A DNA stretch of 64,000 nt from Phytophthora quininea (Eukaryota > Oomycota > Peronosporomycetes > Peronosporales > Peronosporaceae): NCBI GenBank assembly GCA_011947345.1, contig JAAVTG010000665.1, positions 169,831 to 233,830 of the forward strand, written 5' to 3'. The notes below the pieces were generated by a model that worked only from the letters and a program-made list of their open reading frames with translations, was not told the origin of the DNA and searched no databases. This document shows positions 46,681 to 57,721 of the stretch, piece by piece; position 1 is the stretch's first letter; every line of letters begins with the position of its first letter. The translations under genes and the position numbers were made by a program.

Positions 46681-47624
46681 ATCTGGTCGTGTTACTGTGA
46701 TATAAGCAGTTGGCACCAGCACTTTCCCAAATGTGCACTTCGCGGTTCGTCTGCGAAATCTGCCGACCTTGAGTAACATTTTCTTTTGCTGACTGCTGCA
46801 AGGCCCTGTGGCTGGCATCTTCGCTTGTCGCTTGTCGCTTGTCGCTTGTCGCTTGTCGCTTTCGCCTTGCGGAGGAGGAAGGGACTCGTGTAGGCTGTGC
46901 CGGTTCCCGGCGAAGCTAGTGGGCATCCAGCAACTGTGAATCTGTGAGAAACGGGAGACACGGGAGACACGGGCGGAGGCGAGGGAAGGCGGCTGCACGC
47001 GGTGTGTCGGCTGTGTGTGCGCGCGTCCGCGCCACTAGCGCCGTCATGGGCAACGTTGTTGCTGCATTGTGTGGACGGCAAGGTAGAGTAGCCCGAGACC
47101 AACGGGGGCACGCGTGGGTGGAGCGAGACCAACTTCATACAGATGGAAAAGTTTCCACAGAAGCCTGCAACCGAGACAGCAGAGACGCCTCCAACCAGGC
47201 GGGCCGCACATGGCCTTGCGAACAGCAGGGTGACTCTAGAAGCTTGACCCATGCATAGACGACCGAGTCGGCGAGGGCGCGCTGTGGCCGAACAGATTCG
47301 CGGCGCGCGCGCATGCGAGCGATCTTTCGCGCGAGATCTGCATTCCAGGTCATTCCAGGTGAAGGGATGGCGTTGAGGACGCGTGGGGGAGAAGTGTAGC
47401 GCGGTGATGGCGCGCCGTTGCTCGGTAACATGGTGGTCAATAGATGGATCCGCGGTGGTGGCGGTCGTGTTGTTTGGTGTTTGTGATTGGTGTTGATGAC
47501 CGTAGGCGGTGTCGCGGGATCCAGCAATGGTTTGTGAGCGTTGTGGCGGCGCTTTTAGAGTGTGGGTTGGTGCGGTTTGTTTTGGTGTGTTTGTGATGTG
47601 GTAGGGCGAGTAAGTTGTTGTCCA

Positions 47625-47697
47625 GGGGATGTAGCTCAAATGGTAGAGCGCTCGCTTAGCATGCGAGAGGTACAGGGATCGATACCCTGCTTCTCCA
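47625..47697 (+). tRNA. tRNA-Ala(AGC), unit 14
   Basis: Identical gene, 1017 bp after unit 13. One T is lost in a T run near 47580 just upstream; two-repeat heptamer tract. Confidence 0.96.
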
Positions 47698-48634
47698 ATC
47701 TGGTCGTGTTACTGTGATATAAGCAGTTGGCACCAGCACTTTCCCAAATGTGCACTTCGCGGTTCGTCTGCGAAATCTGCCGACCTTGAGTAACATTTTC
47801 TTTTGCTGACTGCTGCAAGGCCCTGTGGCTGGCATCTTCGCTTGTCGCTTGTCGCGTGTCGCTTGTCGCTTTCGCCTTGCGGAGGAGGAAGGGACTCGTG
47901 TAGGCTGTGCCGGTTCCCGGCGAAGCTAGTGGGCATCCAGCAACTGTGAATCTGTGAGAAACGGGAGACACGGGAGACACGGGCGGAGGCGAGGGAAGGC
48001 GGCTGCACGCGGTGTGTCGGCTGTGTGTGCGCGCGTCCGCGCCACTAGCGCCGTCATGGGCAACGTTGTTGCTGCATTGTGTGGACGGCAAGGTAGAGTA
48101 GCCCGAGACCAACGGGGGCACGCGTGGGTGGAGCGAGACCAACTTCATACAGATGGAAAAGTTTCCACAGAAGCCTGCAACCGAGACAGCAGAGACGCCT
48201 CCAACCAGGCGGGCCGCACATGGCCTTGCGAACAGCAGGGTGACTCTAGAAGCTTGACCCATGCATAGACGACCGAGTCGGCGAGGGCGCGCTGTGGCCG
48301 AACAGATTCGCGGCGCGCGCGCATGCGAGCGATCTTTCGCGCGAGATCTGCATTCCAGGTCATTCCAGGTGAAGGGATGGCGTTGAGGACGCGTGGGGAG
48401 AAGTGTAGCGCGGTGATGGCGCGCCGTTGCTCGGTAACATGGTGGTCAATAGATGGATCCGCGGTGGTGGCGGTCGTGTTGTTTGGTGTTTGTGATTGGT
48501 GTTGATGACCGTAGGCGGTGTCGCGGGATCCAGCAATGGTTTGTGAGCGTTGTGGCGGCGCTTTTAGAGTGTGGGTTGGTGCGGTTTGTTTTTGGTGTGT
48601 TTGTGATGTGGTAGGGCGAGTAAGTTGTTGTCCA

Positions 48635-48707
48635 GGGGATGTAGCTCAAATGGTAGAGCGCTCGCTTAGCATGCGAGAGGTACAGGGATCGATACCCTGC
48701 TTCTCCA
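48635..48707 (+). tRNA. tRNA-Ala(AGC), unit 15
   Basis: Identical gene, 1010 bp after unit 14. Four bases (TGTG) are missing near 49050. Confidence 0.96.
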
Positions 48708-49654
48708 ATCTGGTCGTGTTACTGTGATATAAGCAGTTGGCACCAGCACTTTCCCAAATGTGCACTTCGCGGTTCGTCTGCGAAATCTGCCGACCTTGAG
48801 TAACATTTTCTTTTGCTGACTGCTGCAAGGCCCTGTGGCTGGCATCTTCGCTTGTCGCTTGTCGCTTGTCGCTTGTCGCGTGTCGCTTGTCGCTTTCGCC
48901 TTGCGGAGGAGGAAGGGACTCGTGTAGGCTGTGCCGGTTCCCGGCGAAGCTAGTGGGCATCCAGCAACTGTGAATCTGTGAGAAACGGGAGACACGGGAG
49001 ACACGGGCGGAGGCGAGGGAAGGCGGCTGCACGCGGTGTGTCGGCTGTGCGCGCGTCCGCGCCACTAGCGCCGTCATGGGCAACGTTGTTGCTGCATTGT
49101 GTGGACGGCAAGGTAGAGTAGCCCGAGACCAACGGGGGCACGCGTGGGTGGAGCGAGACCAACTTCATACAGATGGAAAAGTTTCCACAGAAGCCTGCAA
49201 CCGAGACAGCAGAGACGCCTCCAACCAGGCGGGCCGCACATGGCCTTGCGAACAGCAGGGTGACTCTAGAAGCTTGACCCATGCATAGACGACCGAGTCG
49301 GCGAGGGCGCGCTGTGGCCGAACAGATTCGCGGCGCGCGCGCATGCGAGCGATCTTTCGCGCGAGATCTGCATTCCAGGTCATTCCAGGTGAAGGGATGG
49401 CGTTGAGGACGCGTGGGGAGAAGTGTAGCGCGGTGATGGCGCGCCGTTGCTCGGTAACATGGTGGTCAATAGATGGATCCGCGGTGGTGGCGGTCGTGTT
49501 GTTTGGTGTTTGTGATTGGTGTTGATGACCGTAGGCGGTGTCGCGGGATCCAGCAATGGTTTGTGAGCGTTGTGGCGGCGCTTTTAGAGTGTGGGTTGGT
49601 GCGGTTTGTTTTTGGTGTGTTTGTGATGTGGTAGGGCGAGTAAGTTGTTGTCCA

Positions 49655-49727
49655 GGGGATGTAGCTCAAATGGTAGAGCGCTCGCTTAGCATGCGAGAGG
49701 TACAGGGATCGATACCCTGCTTCTCCA
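49655..49727 (+). tRNA. tRNA-Ala(AGC), unit 16
   Basis: Identical gene, 1020 bp after unit 15; a CG dinucleotide is missing near 50077. Confidence 0.96.
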
Positions 49728-50677
49728 ATCTGGTCGTGTTACTGTGATATAAGCAGTTGGCACCAGCACTTTCCCAAATGTGCACTTCGCGGTTCGTCTG
49801 CGAAATCTGCCGACCTTGAGTAACATTTTCTTTTGCTGACTGCTGCAAGGCCCTGTGGCTGGCATCTTCGCTTGTCGCTTGTCGCTTGTCGCTTGTCGCG
49901 TGTCGCTTGTCGCTTTCGCCTTGCGGAGGAGGAAGGGACTCGTGTAGGCTGTGCCGGTTCCCGGCGAAGCTAGTGGGCATCCAGCAACTGTGAATCTGTG
50001 AGAAACGGGAGACACGGGAGACACGGGCGGAGGCGAGGGGAAGGCGGCTGCACGCGGTGTGTCGGCTGTGTGTGCGCGTCCGCGCCACTAGCGCCGTCAT
50101 GGGCAACGTTGTTGCTGCATTGTGTGGACGGCAAGGTAGAGTAGCCCGAGACCAACGGGGGCACGCGTGGGTGGAGCGAGACCAACTTCATACAGATGGA
50201 AAAGTTTCCACAGAAGCCTGCAACCGAGACAGCAGAGACGCCTCCAACCAGGCGGGCCGCACATGGCCTTGCGAACAGCAGGGTGACTCTAGAAGCTTGA
50301 CCCATGCATAGACGACCGAGTCGGCGAGGGCGCGCTGTGGCCGAACAGATTCGCGGCGCGCGCGCATGCGAGCGATCTTTCGCGCGAGATCTGCATTCCA
50401 GGTCATTCCAGGTGAAGGGATGGCGTTGAGGACGCGTGGGGAGAAGTGTAGCGCGGTGATGGCGCGCCGTTGCTCGGTAACATGGTGGTCAATAGATGGA
50501 TCCGCGGTGGTGGCGGTCGTGTTGTTTGGTGTTTGTGATTGGTGTTGATGACCGTAGGCGGTGTCGCGGGATCCAGCAATGGTTTGTGAGCGTTGTGGCG
50601 GCGCTTTTAGAGTGTGGGTTGGTGCGGTTTGTTTTTGGTGTGTTTGTGATGTGGTAGGGCGAGTAAGTTGTTGTCCA

Positions 50678-50749
50678 GGGATGTAGCTCAAATGGTAGAG
50701 CGCTCGCTTAGCATGCGAGAGGTACAGGGATCGATACCCTGCTTCTCCA
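50678..50749 (+). tRNA. tRNA-Ala(AGC), unit 17, one base short at the 5' end
   Basis: 72 nt: only three G residues begin the acceptor (AGGGATG instead of AGGGGATG), so the first pair G1-C72 is lost or the stem is shifted. The rest matches. The downstream candidate RNA has a T-to-G change (GATAGAAGC, 50771). Either a defective copy or an undercalled G run. Confidence 0.85.
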
Positions 50750-51691
50750 ATCTGGTCGTGTTACTGTGATAGAAGCAGTTGGCACCAGCACTTTCCCAAA
50801 TGTGCACTTCGCGGTTCGTCTGCGAAATCTGCCGACCTTGAGTAACATTTTCTTTTGCTGACTGCTGCAAGGCCCTGTGGCTGGCATCTTCGCTTGTCGC
50901 TTGTCGCTCGCTTGTCGCTTGTCGCTTTCGCCTTGCGGAGGAGGAAGGGACTCGTGTAGGCTGTGCCGGTTCCCGGCGAAGCTAGTGGGCATCCAGCAAC
51001 TGTGAATCTGTGAGAAACGGGAGACACGGGAGACACGGGCGGAGGCGAGGGGAAGGCGGCTGCACGCGGTGTGTCGGCTGTGTGTGCGCGCGTCCGCGCC
51101 ACTAGCGCCGTCATGGGCAACGTTGTTGCTGCATTGTGTGGACGGCAAGGTAGAGTAGCCCGAGACCAACGGGGGCACGCGTGGGTGGAGCGAGACCAAC
51201 TTCATACAGATGGAAAAGTTTCCACAGAAGCCTGCAACCGAGACAGCAGAGACGCCTCCAACCAGGCGGGCCGCACATGGCCTTGCGAACAGCAGGGTGA
51301 CTCTAGAAGCTTGACCCATGCATAGACGACCGAGTCGGCGAGGGCGCGCTGTGGCCGAACAGATTCGCGGCGCGCGCGCATGCGAGCGATCTTTCGCGCG
51401 AGATCTGCATTCCAGGTCATTCCAGGTGAAGGGATGGCGTTGAGGACGCGTGGGGAGAAGTGTAGCGCGGTGATGGCGCGCCGTTGCTCGGTAACATGGT
51501 GGTCAATAGATGGATCCGCGGTGGTGGCGGTCGTGTTGTTTGGTGTTTGTGATTGGTGTTGATGACCGTAGGCGGTGTCGCGGGATCCAGCAATGGTTTG
51601 TGAGCGTTGTGGCGGCGCTTTTAGAGTGTGGGTTGGTGCGGTTTGTTTTTGGTGTGTTTGTGATGTGGTAGGGCGAGTAAGTTGTTGTCCA

Positions 51692-51764
51692 GGGGATGTA
51701 GCTCAAATGGTAGAGCGCTCGCTTAGCATGCGAGAGGTACAGGGATCGATACCCTGCTTCTCCA
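51692..51764 (+). tRNA. tRNA-Ala(AGC), unit 18 (last)
   Basis: Identical gene, the copy closest to the telomere. Its unit has an irregular heptamer tract (51905-51950) and a shorter downstream T run. The following unit is truncated before its tRNA. Confidence 0.96.
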
Positions 51765-52524
51765 ATCTGGTCGTGTTACTGTGATATAAGCAGTTGGCAC
51801 CAGCACTTTCCCAAATGTGCACTTCGCGGTTCGTCTGCGAAATCTGCCGACCTTGAGTAACATTTTCTTTGCTGACTGCTGCAAGGCCCTGTGGCTGGCA
51901 TCTTCGCTTGTCGCTTGTCGCGTCGCTTGTCGCGTGTCGCTTGTCGCTTTCGCCTTGCGGAGGAGGAAGGGACTCGTGTAGGCTGTGCCGGTTCCCGGCG
52001 AAGCTAGTGGGCATCCAGCAACTGTGAATCTGTGAGAAACGGGAGACACGGGAGACACGGGCGGAGGCGAGGGGAAGGCGGCTGCACGCGGTGTGTCGGC
52101 TGTGTGTGCGCGCGTCCGCGCCACTAGCGCCGTCATGGGCAACGTTGTTGCTGCATTGTGTGGACGGCAAGGTAGAGTAGCCCGAGACCAACGGGGGCAC
52201 GCGTGGGTGGAGCGAGACCAACTTCATACAGATGGAAAAGTTTCCACAGAAGCCTGCAACCGAGACAGCAGAGACGCCTCCAACCAGGCGGGCCGCACAT
52301 GGCCTTGCGAACAGCAGGGTGACTCTAGAAGCTTGACCCATGCATAGACGACCGAGTCGGCGGGCGCGCTGTGGCCGAACAGATTCGCGGCGCGCGCGCA
52401 TGCGAGCGATCTTTCGCGCGAGATCTGCATTCCAGGTCATTCCAGGTGAAGGGATGGCGTTGAGGACGCGTGGGGAGAAGTGTAGCGCGGTGATGGCGCG
52501 CCGTTGCTCGGTAACATGGTGGTC

Positions 52525-53957
52525 TATATATATATGGTCGGCGCTACATATGTATCGCACTAAAATGACGTCGCGTTATGGGCTCTATTTTGGGCTTTGC
52601 TGCTGTTTATTCCTGTAGCGCGCTGCTTTTAGCGCCCAAATGAGTACTACTCGACACACTATTTTCGGTTATCAGACGATACTGACGGTAATACGGATCA
52701 GAGCATAATGAAACTAAGTGTAACTGGGTTATTCAGTACGGCGAACATGATGGTGATACTCTGAGCGAGCAGAAACAGGCGCATCCGCCAATCAGCGATC
52801 CGCATCGATAACAACGGCTGTGCTCCACCGATTGGGCTGGAAACTTGTGGAAGTATGTTTTCATATACGGGAACATGATGGTGATAGTCTGATGTGACAG
52901 AGACAGGTCCATCAGCCAATCAGCGATCAGGAACGATTGCTGCGGCTGTACATACCGGTTTAGGCTGAAAACGTAGGGGACGACGCTTTCATATTCGGGG
53001 AAGAAGATGGTGATAGTGTGAAAAGACAGAGACAGGCCCATCACCCAATCAGCGATCAGGAAGGATAGCTATGGCCGGAATTACCGGATTGGGATGAAAA
53101 CTTGGGAGACTACGTTTTCATATGTGGAGAACACGATGGTGATCGTCTGTGATGATATAGACAGGCCCATCAGTCAATCAGCGAGTAGCAACGTTATCTA
53201 CGGTGGCACACATCTGCTTCGACTAAAACCTTGGAGAATCACGTGTTTGTATATGAGGAACACGATGGTGACACTGCGAAGTGATAGAGACAGGCCTGTG
53301 AACCAATCGACGATCAGAAATGATAACTGCGGGTGTACACACCCGTTTGGGCTGAAAACTAGCGAGACTACGTATTCATACGCAAGGAACAAAATGGTGA
53401 TAGGTTGAAGTGACAGAAACTGGTGCATCGGCCAATGAGCGTTCACAGACGCCATTGCAGGCATCGTACGCCCGACTCAATCGAAACAGTGAAGAGATAT
53501 GTTTCGACGCAAGGTGAACATGCTGGAGGGACTCAACGAAGAACATAATGAAAGTACGTCCTTGAGTATGTGACTATGAGACAAATGGTGTGTAAGGTCG
53601 GAATATGTGTAGCAACTGAATGTGCGTATGTACGTTTGAATGTTTGAATATTTGTATAGTACGAGTGTATGCAGCGTATCATTCGAGGTGGGAAGTCTGT
53701 TGTCGAGGAGAATATGTGTCGAATAAGCGTGTTGTATCATATATACATGTGTGTATGGGAACGACAAAAACGTATGTAGACTAGTTACTGAAACGAGGAT
53801 CAATAATAAGTAGTGGAAACAGGTCATGGATGACTATGCGTGCGAGAGTGGTATTTGTTATTGGGAATCGTATGAAGGTGAGTGAGTGTACGTTCGTGTA
53901 GAGTAGGAGTAGGTGTCGAATATGAGTGTGTAGAGTGGGAAGGTATGCAGAGAATGC
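52525..53957. repeat. Subtelomeric module A, copy 1
   Basis: Starts with a TATATA run then GGTCGGCGCTACAT, and interrupts a tRNA unit at 52524. It is 1433 bp, closely similar to 59359-60785 and 60786-62199. Positions ~52730-53460 consist of about six imperfect repeats of 128-129 bp (anchor GTTTTCATAT at 52857, 52985, 53114, 53243, 53372). The last 450 bp are a unique tail ending GCAGAGAATGC. No credible gene; minus-strand frames follow the repeat. Confidence 0.9.
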
Positions 53958-55241
53958 GTGTTATTGTGTATGGATGTGTTCGTGTTTGCGTGGTAGTAGT
54001 ATATGGTTTGAGTAAAATGAAAGTGTAAATAGTATGATTTGGTGATAGGTAAATGAGACAGATAGCGTGGGAGTGAAAGAAAAGAAGAAAAAAGAAAAGA
54101 ATGATAATAGTTGATTATAATGAGATGGATTGGGATTGATCGGAAAGGTGACTTGAATGAATTGATAGAGAGTTAGGTAGTAATGTGGAAAAATGAGAAG
54201 AAGAAGTATGTGGAGGTATGGATAGTATATAATGGTGTAAGAGTGTATATAGGTGTGAGTGTATGAGGTGTGTAAGAGTAGATATGTAGATATTGTATAG
54301 AGAAAAATGAGTATGTGAAAAAGAATGTTTAAAGAAGGAGTATGTAGAGAATGAATGAGTGTAGTGTAAAGTATGAGTGTGTAAGATAAGAGTGTGTGAG
54401 AAGAAAAAAATGGAGTTGAGGAAGGAATAGAGAAAATGTGAGTAATAGAAAATTGAAGAAAAATGGTGGGTGTTTGTGTGTTTGTGTTTATGTAGAGAAT
54501 GGATGGATGTTTGTGTGTATGAGTGTATGTAGAGAATAGATGGATGTTTGTGTTTGAGTGTATGTGGAGTATGGATGAATGTTTGTGGTAAATAGACGTG
54601 TATATGGAGTGTGAGTGTAAGTATGTGTGAGTGTAAATAGAGAGTAAATGTAAAAAGTGTGATTGTGAATAGAGTGTGATTGTTGAAGAGTATAAGTGTG
54701 TGTAAAGTATGAGTATGTGAGAGTATGAGAATGTGTATGTGAGAGTGTGAGTGTGTGTGGGTGTGAGTGTGTGTAGAGTGTGAGTGTGTGTGGAGTGTGT
54801 GTGTGTGTGTGTGGAGTGTGAGTGTGAGTGTTGTAGGGTTTGAGTGTGTGTAGAGTGTGAGTGTTGTAGAGTGTGAGTGTTGTAGAGTGTGAGTATGTGT
54901 AGAGTGTGAGTGTGAGTGTGTGTAGAGTATAAGTGTGTGTAGGGTTTGAGTGTGAATATGAGTGTGTGTGTGTGTGTGGAGTGTGAGTGTTGTAGGGTTT
55001 GAGTGTGTGTAGAGTGTGAGTGTTGTAAAGTGTGAGTGTTGTAGAGTGTGAGTATGTGTAGAGTGTGAGTGTGAGTGTGTGTAGAGTATAAGTGTGTGTA
55101 GGGTTTGAGTGTGAATATGAGTGTGTGTGTGTGTGTGGAGTGAGTGTGGTAGGGTTTGAGTGTATGTAGAGTGTGAGTGTTGTAGAGTGTGAGTGTGTGT
55201 AGAGTGTGAGTGTTGTAGAGTGTGTGTGAGTGTGTGGAGTG
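53958..55241. repeat. GT-rich telomere-associated sequence 1
   Basis: Strongly strand-biased simple sequence, with A/G then G/T dominance on plus. From about 54600 it is built of GTGTGAGTGT, GTAGAGTGTG and GTTGTAG words, with a larger repeated block of about 170 bp (54840-55010 and 55000-55150). It grades into TTTAGGG at the right end. The long minus-strand frame (54488-55303, Thr/His/Ser/Leu repeats) is a consequence of the simple repeats. Confidence 0.9.
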
Positions 55242-55258
55242 TAGGGTTTAGGGTTTAG
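55242..55258 (+). repeat. Interstitial telomere repeat 1
   Basis: About two TTTAGGG units in the same orientation as the chromosome end, ending directly at module B. Confidence 0.85.
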
Positions 55259-56690
55259 TATACGCGACCGTTTGAAAACTAGCCTGGAAACCGGTACTGA
55301 CATTTTGCACAGGTATGGTATCGCCCATGAACTATTGATTGAGCCGAAAAAACGTTTTCAAAATGTCTGAAATTTTGTATACACGCGAAAAACATGGTTT
55401 GTGAGAAATCTAGCCTGGAAACATATGGTTTTCTTTGCGGCAATGAACGGGCAAGGGTCGGTTTAGTGGGGGTACGACAAGGTCCGGTTGCATAAATCGG
55501 CCTGGAAGACCGTCAAACAGCATATAGGATTTGACATGGGTACATCGTACTTAAGAGAATACTCACGGTACTTCTTCTGAAACTAACGCATTTGACGAAT
55601 TTTCACTTACGTACGAAACTACCATGTGGAATATTCCGTATGAGAGGTAGGATGTCACAAAAATCAAAGTACTGTAAGTATCCGAGTAAGTACGATTTAG
55701 AGTACGGAATAAAATGCAGAATTGTACTTTCAAAAATGCGCAAATGACTTTACGAAAAACATGTTGGTAGTGAAGTTGAGCGCTGTAGATATGTTTGGGC
55801 CTTCTGCATACGGTGTTTGGTAACATATGCACAGCTGTGTTGGTGCAAGATGTTCTTGACTGATTGTAGAATACATTACCATTCCACGTTTATGCATCTA
55901 TGCACCTATAGTCACTATAAGTGACGCCACCAATGGCTTTGCGTTCCAGTTTATTTATAGAGAAATAATCTACGCGGCCAAAACGAACAGTTTAATATTG
56001 AGAATTCACAGGTGTAAATAGAGAAATATGATCTTTCCAGTGACAGACTGTATTTTGACAAAAACGGTACATTAACAAGAAAATGGACAGAATCTCCGTT
56101 TTAGAGTAATTTTAAAGTGAATATAGGCATAAGGTAGACATAGACGGTTGGTGCGGTGGTGGTCGTCGTTGGCAAAGACGGGGCGGAGGGAGACGAGGGT
56201 ATGGACGGGGCAGAGCATGACACCGACTCGGAACCAGTAGAAGTGCAGTTGCGCGTCGTTTTGGAGTGGTTTGGAAGGGAGTATGGGAGTCGGGTGGGCA
56301 TAGACGGTTGGTGCGGTGGTGGTAGTCGTTGGCAAAGACGGGGCGGAGGAGACGAGGGTATGGACAGGGCGAGCATGACACCGACTCGGAACCAGTAGAA
56401 GTGCAGTTGCGCGTCGTTTTGGAGTGGTTTGGAAGGGAGTATGGAGTCGGGTGGGCATAGACGGTTGGTGCGGTGGTGGTCGTCGTTTGCAAAGACGGGG
56501 CGGAGGGGAGACGAGGGTATGGACAGGGCGAGAGCATGACACCGACTCGGAACCAGTAGAAGTGCAGTTGCGCGTCGTTTTGGAGTGGTTTGGAAGGGAG
56601 TATGGGAGTCGGGTGGGCATAGACGGTTGGTGCGGTGGTGGTCGTCGTTGGCAAAGACAGGGCGGAGGGAGATTAGAGTTAGTTGGTGAT
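55259..56690. repeat. Subtelomeric module B, copy 1
   Basis: Begins TATACGCGACCGTTTGAAAA immediately after telomere repeats. About 850 bp of unique sequence is followed by three to four tandem ~160-bp repeats (GACGGTTGGTGCGG at 56143, 56303, ~56460 and ~56622). Matches 57722-58919. The 160-bp period is not a multiple of three and frames shift between repeats, so it is not coding. Confidence 0.9.
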
Positions 56691-57694
56691 GCGGAAAAAT
56701 GAGAAGAAGAAGAAGTATGTGGAAGTATGGATAGTATATAATCGTGTAAGAGTGTTTATAAGTGTAAGTGTATGAGGTGTGTAAGAGTAGATATGTAGAT
56801 ATTGTATAGAGAAGAATGAGTATGTGAAATAGGAATGTGTAAAGAAGGAGTATGTAGAGAATAAATGGGTGTAGTGTAAAGTGTGAGTGTGTAAGATAAG
56901 AGTGTGTGAGAAGAGAAAAAATGGAGTTGAGGAAGGAATAGAGAAAATGTGAGTAATAGAGAATTGAAGAAAAATGATGGATGTTTGTGTGTTTGTGTTT
57001 ATGTAGAGAATGGGTGGATGTTTGTGTGTATGAGTGTATGTAGAGAATGGGTGGATGTTTGTGGTGAATAGAAGTGTATGTGGGTGTAAGTGTAAGTATG
57101 AGTGAGTGTAAGTATGTGTGAGTGTAAATAGAGAGTAAGTGTAAAAAGTGTGATTGTGAATAGAATGTGATTGTTGTAGAGTATAAGTGTGTGTAAAGTA
57201 TGAGTATGTGAGAGTGTGAGGATGTGTAGAGTATGAGTGTGAGTGTGAGTGTATGTGAGAGTGTGAAGATGTGTATGTGTAGAGTGAGTGTGTGTGGAGT
57301 GTGAGTGTTGTAGAGTGTAAGTGTATGTAGAGTGTGAGTGAAAGTGTGTGTAAAGTATGAGTATGTAAGAGTGTGAGAATGTGTATGTGAGAGGGTGAGT
57401 GTGTATAGAGTGTGAGTGTTGTAGAGTGTGAGGATGTGTATGTGTAGAGTATGAGTGTGTGTAGAGTGTGAGTGTGAATAGAGTGTGATTGTTGTAGAGT
57501 ATAAGTGTGTGTAAAGAATGAGTATTTGAGAGTGAGGATGTGTATGTGTAGAGTGTGAATGTGTGTAGAGTGTGAGTGTGTGTAGAGTGTGAGTATGTGA
57601 GTGTGTGTAGAGTGTGTAGTGTGTGTAGAGTGTGAGTGTGTGTAGGGTATGAGTGTTGTAGGTTTTGAGTGTTGTAGGTTTTGAGTGTTGTAGG
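56691..57694. repeat. GT-rich telomere-associated sequence 2
   Basis: Begins with AAAAATGAGAAGAAGAAG, as near 54190, and repeats the same succession as GT-rich block 1, ending in GTTGTAGGTTTTGAG repeats that run into TTTAGGG. Confidence 0.88.
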
Positions 57695-57721
57695 TTTTAG
57701 GGTTTAGGGTTTAGGGTTTAG
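57695..57721 (+). repeat. Interstitial telomere repeat 2
   Basis: Nearly four TTTAGGG units, same orientation as the terminus, joined to the second copy of module B at the same junction sequence (TTTAGTATACGCG) as the first. Confidence 0.9.

Larger units (their letters stand above)
33983..52524 (+). repeat. Tandem array of 18 ~1.02-kb units, each carrying tRNA-Ala(AGC)
   Basis: The 18.5-kb array is made of head-to-tail units of 1010-1026 bp that are nearly identical. It begins in the middle of AT-rich sequence with ACCCATGCGTAGACGACC and ends in a partial 19th unit (52335-52524) that is cut before its tRNA. Each unit holds, in order: a GC-rich segment with GCGCGC runs, a TG-rich segment, the tRNA, a candidate structured RNA, and a TTGTCGC heptamer tract. 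Unit length varies mainly by multiples of 7 through the heptamer count. Units 8-11 have identical 1018-bp spacing; private indels cluster in units 12-18. Long open frames across units are by-products of GC content. Confidence 0.97.

Noticed and set aside
33983..52524. CRISPR array or rDNA/5S array
   Set aside because: Units are ~1 kb and nearly identical, without short repeats and spacers; no rRNA sequence was recognised, only tRNA-Ala.
34373..52560. Recurrent open frames across the tRNA array (e.g. ~213, 140, 84, 72 and 69 codons per unit)
   Set aside because: They overlap the tRNA or run in several frames of GC-rich sequence, change frame with the heptamer number, and have no domain or consistent start.
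54488..55303. 271-codon minus frame rich in Thr, His, Ser and Leu
   Set aside because: It is a direct translation of GT-rich simple repeats and ends inside telomere-like sequence.
56072..56654. Overlapping ~180-codon minus frames in module B
   Set aside because: The ~160-bp tandem repeat is not a multiple of three, so each repeat is read in another frame; no coding signal.
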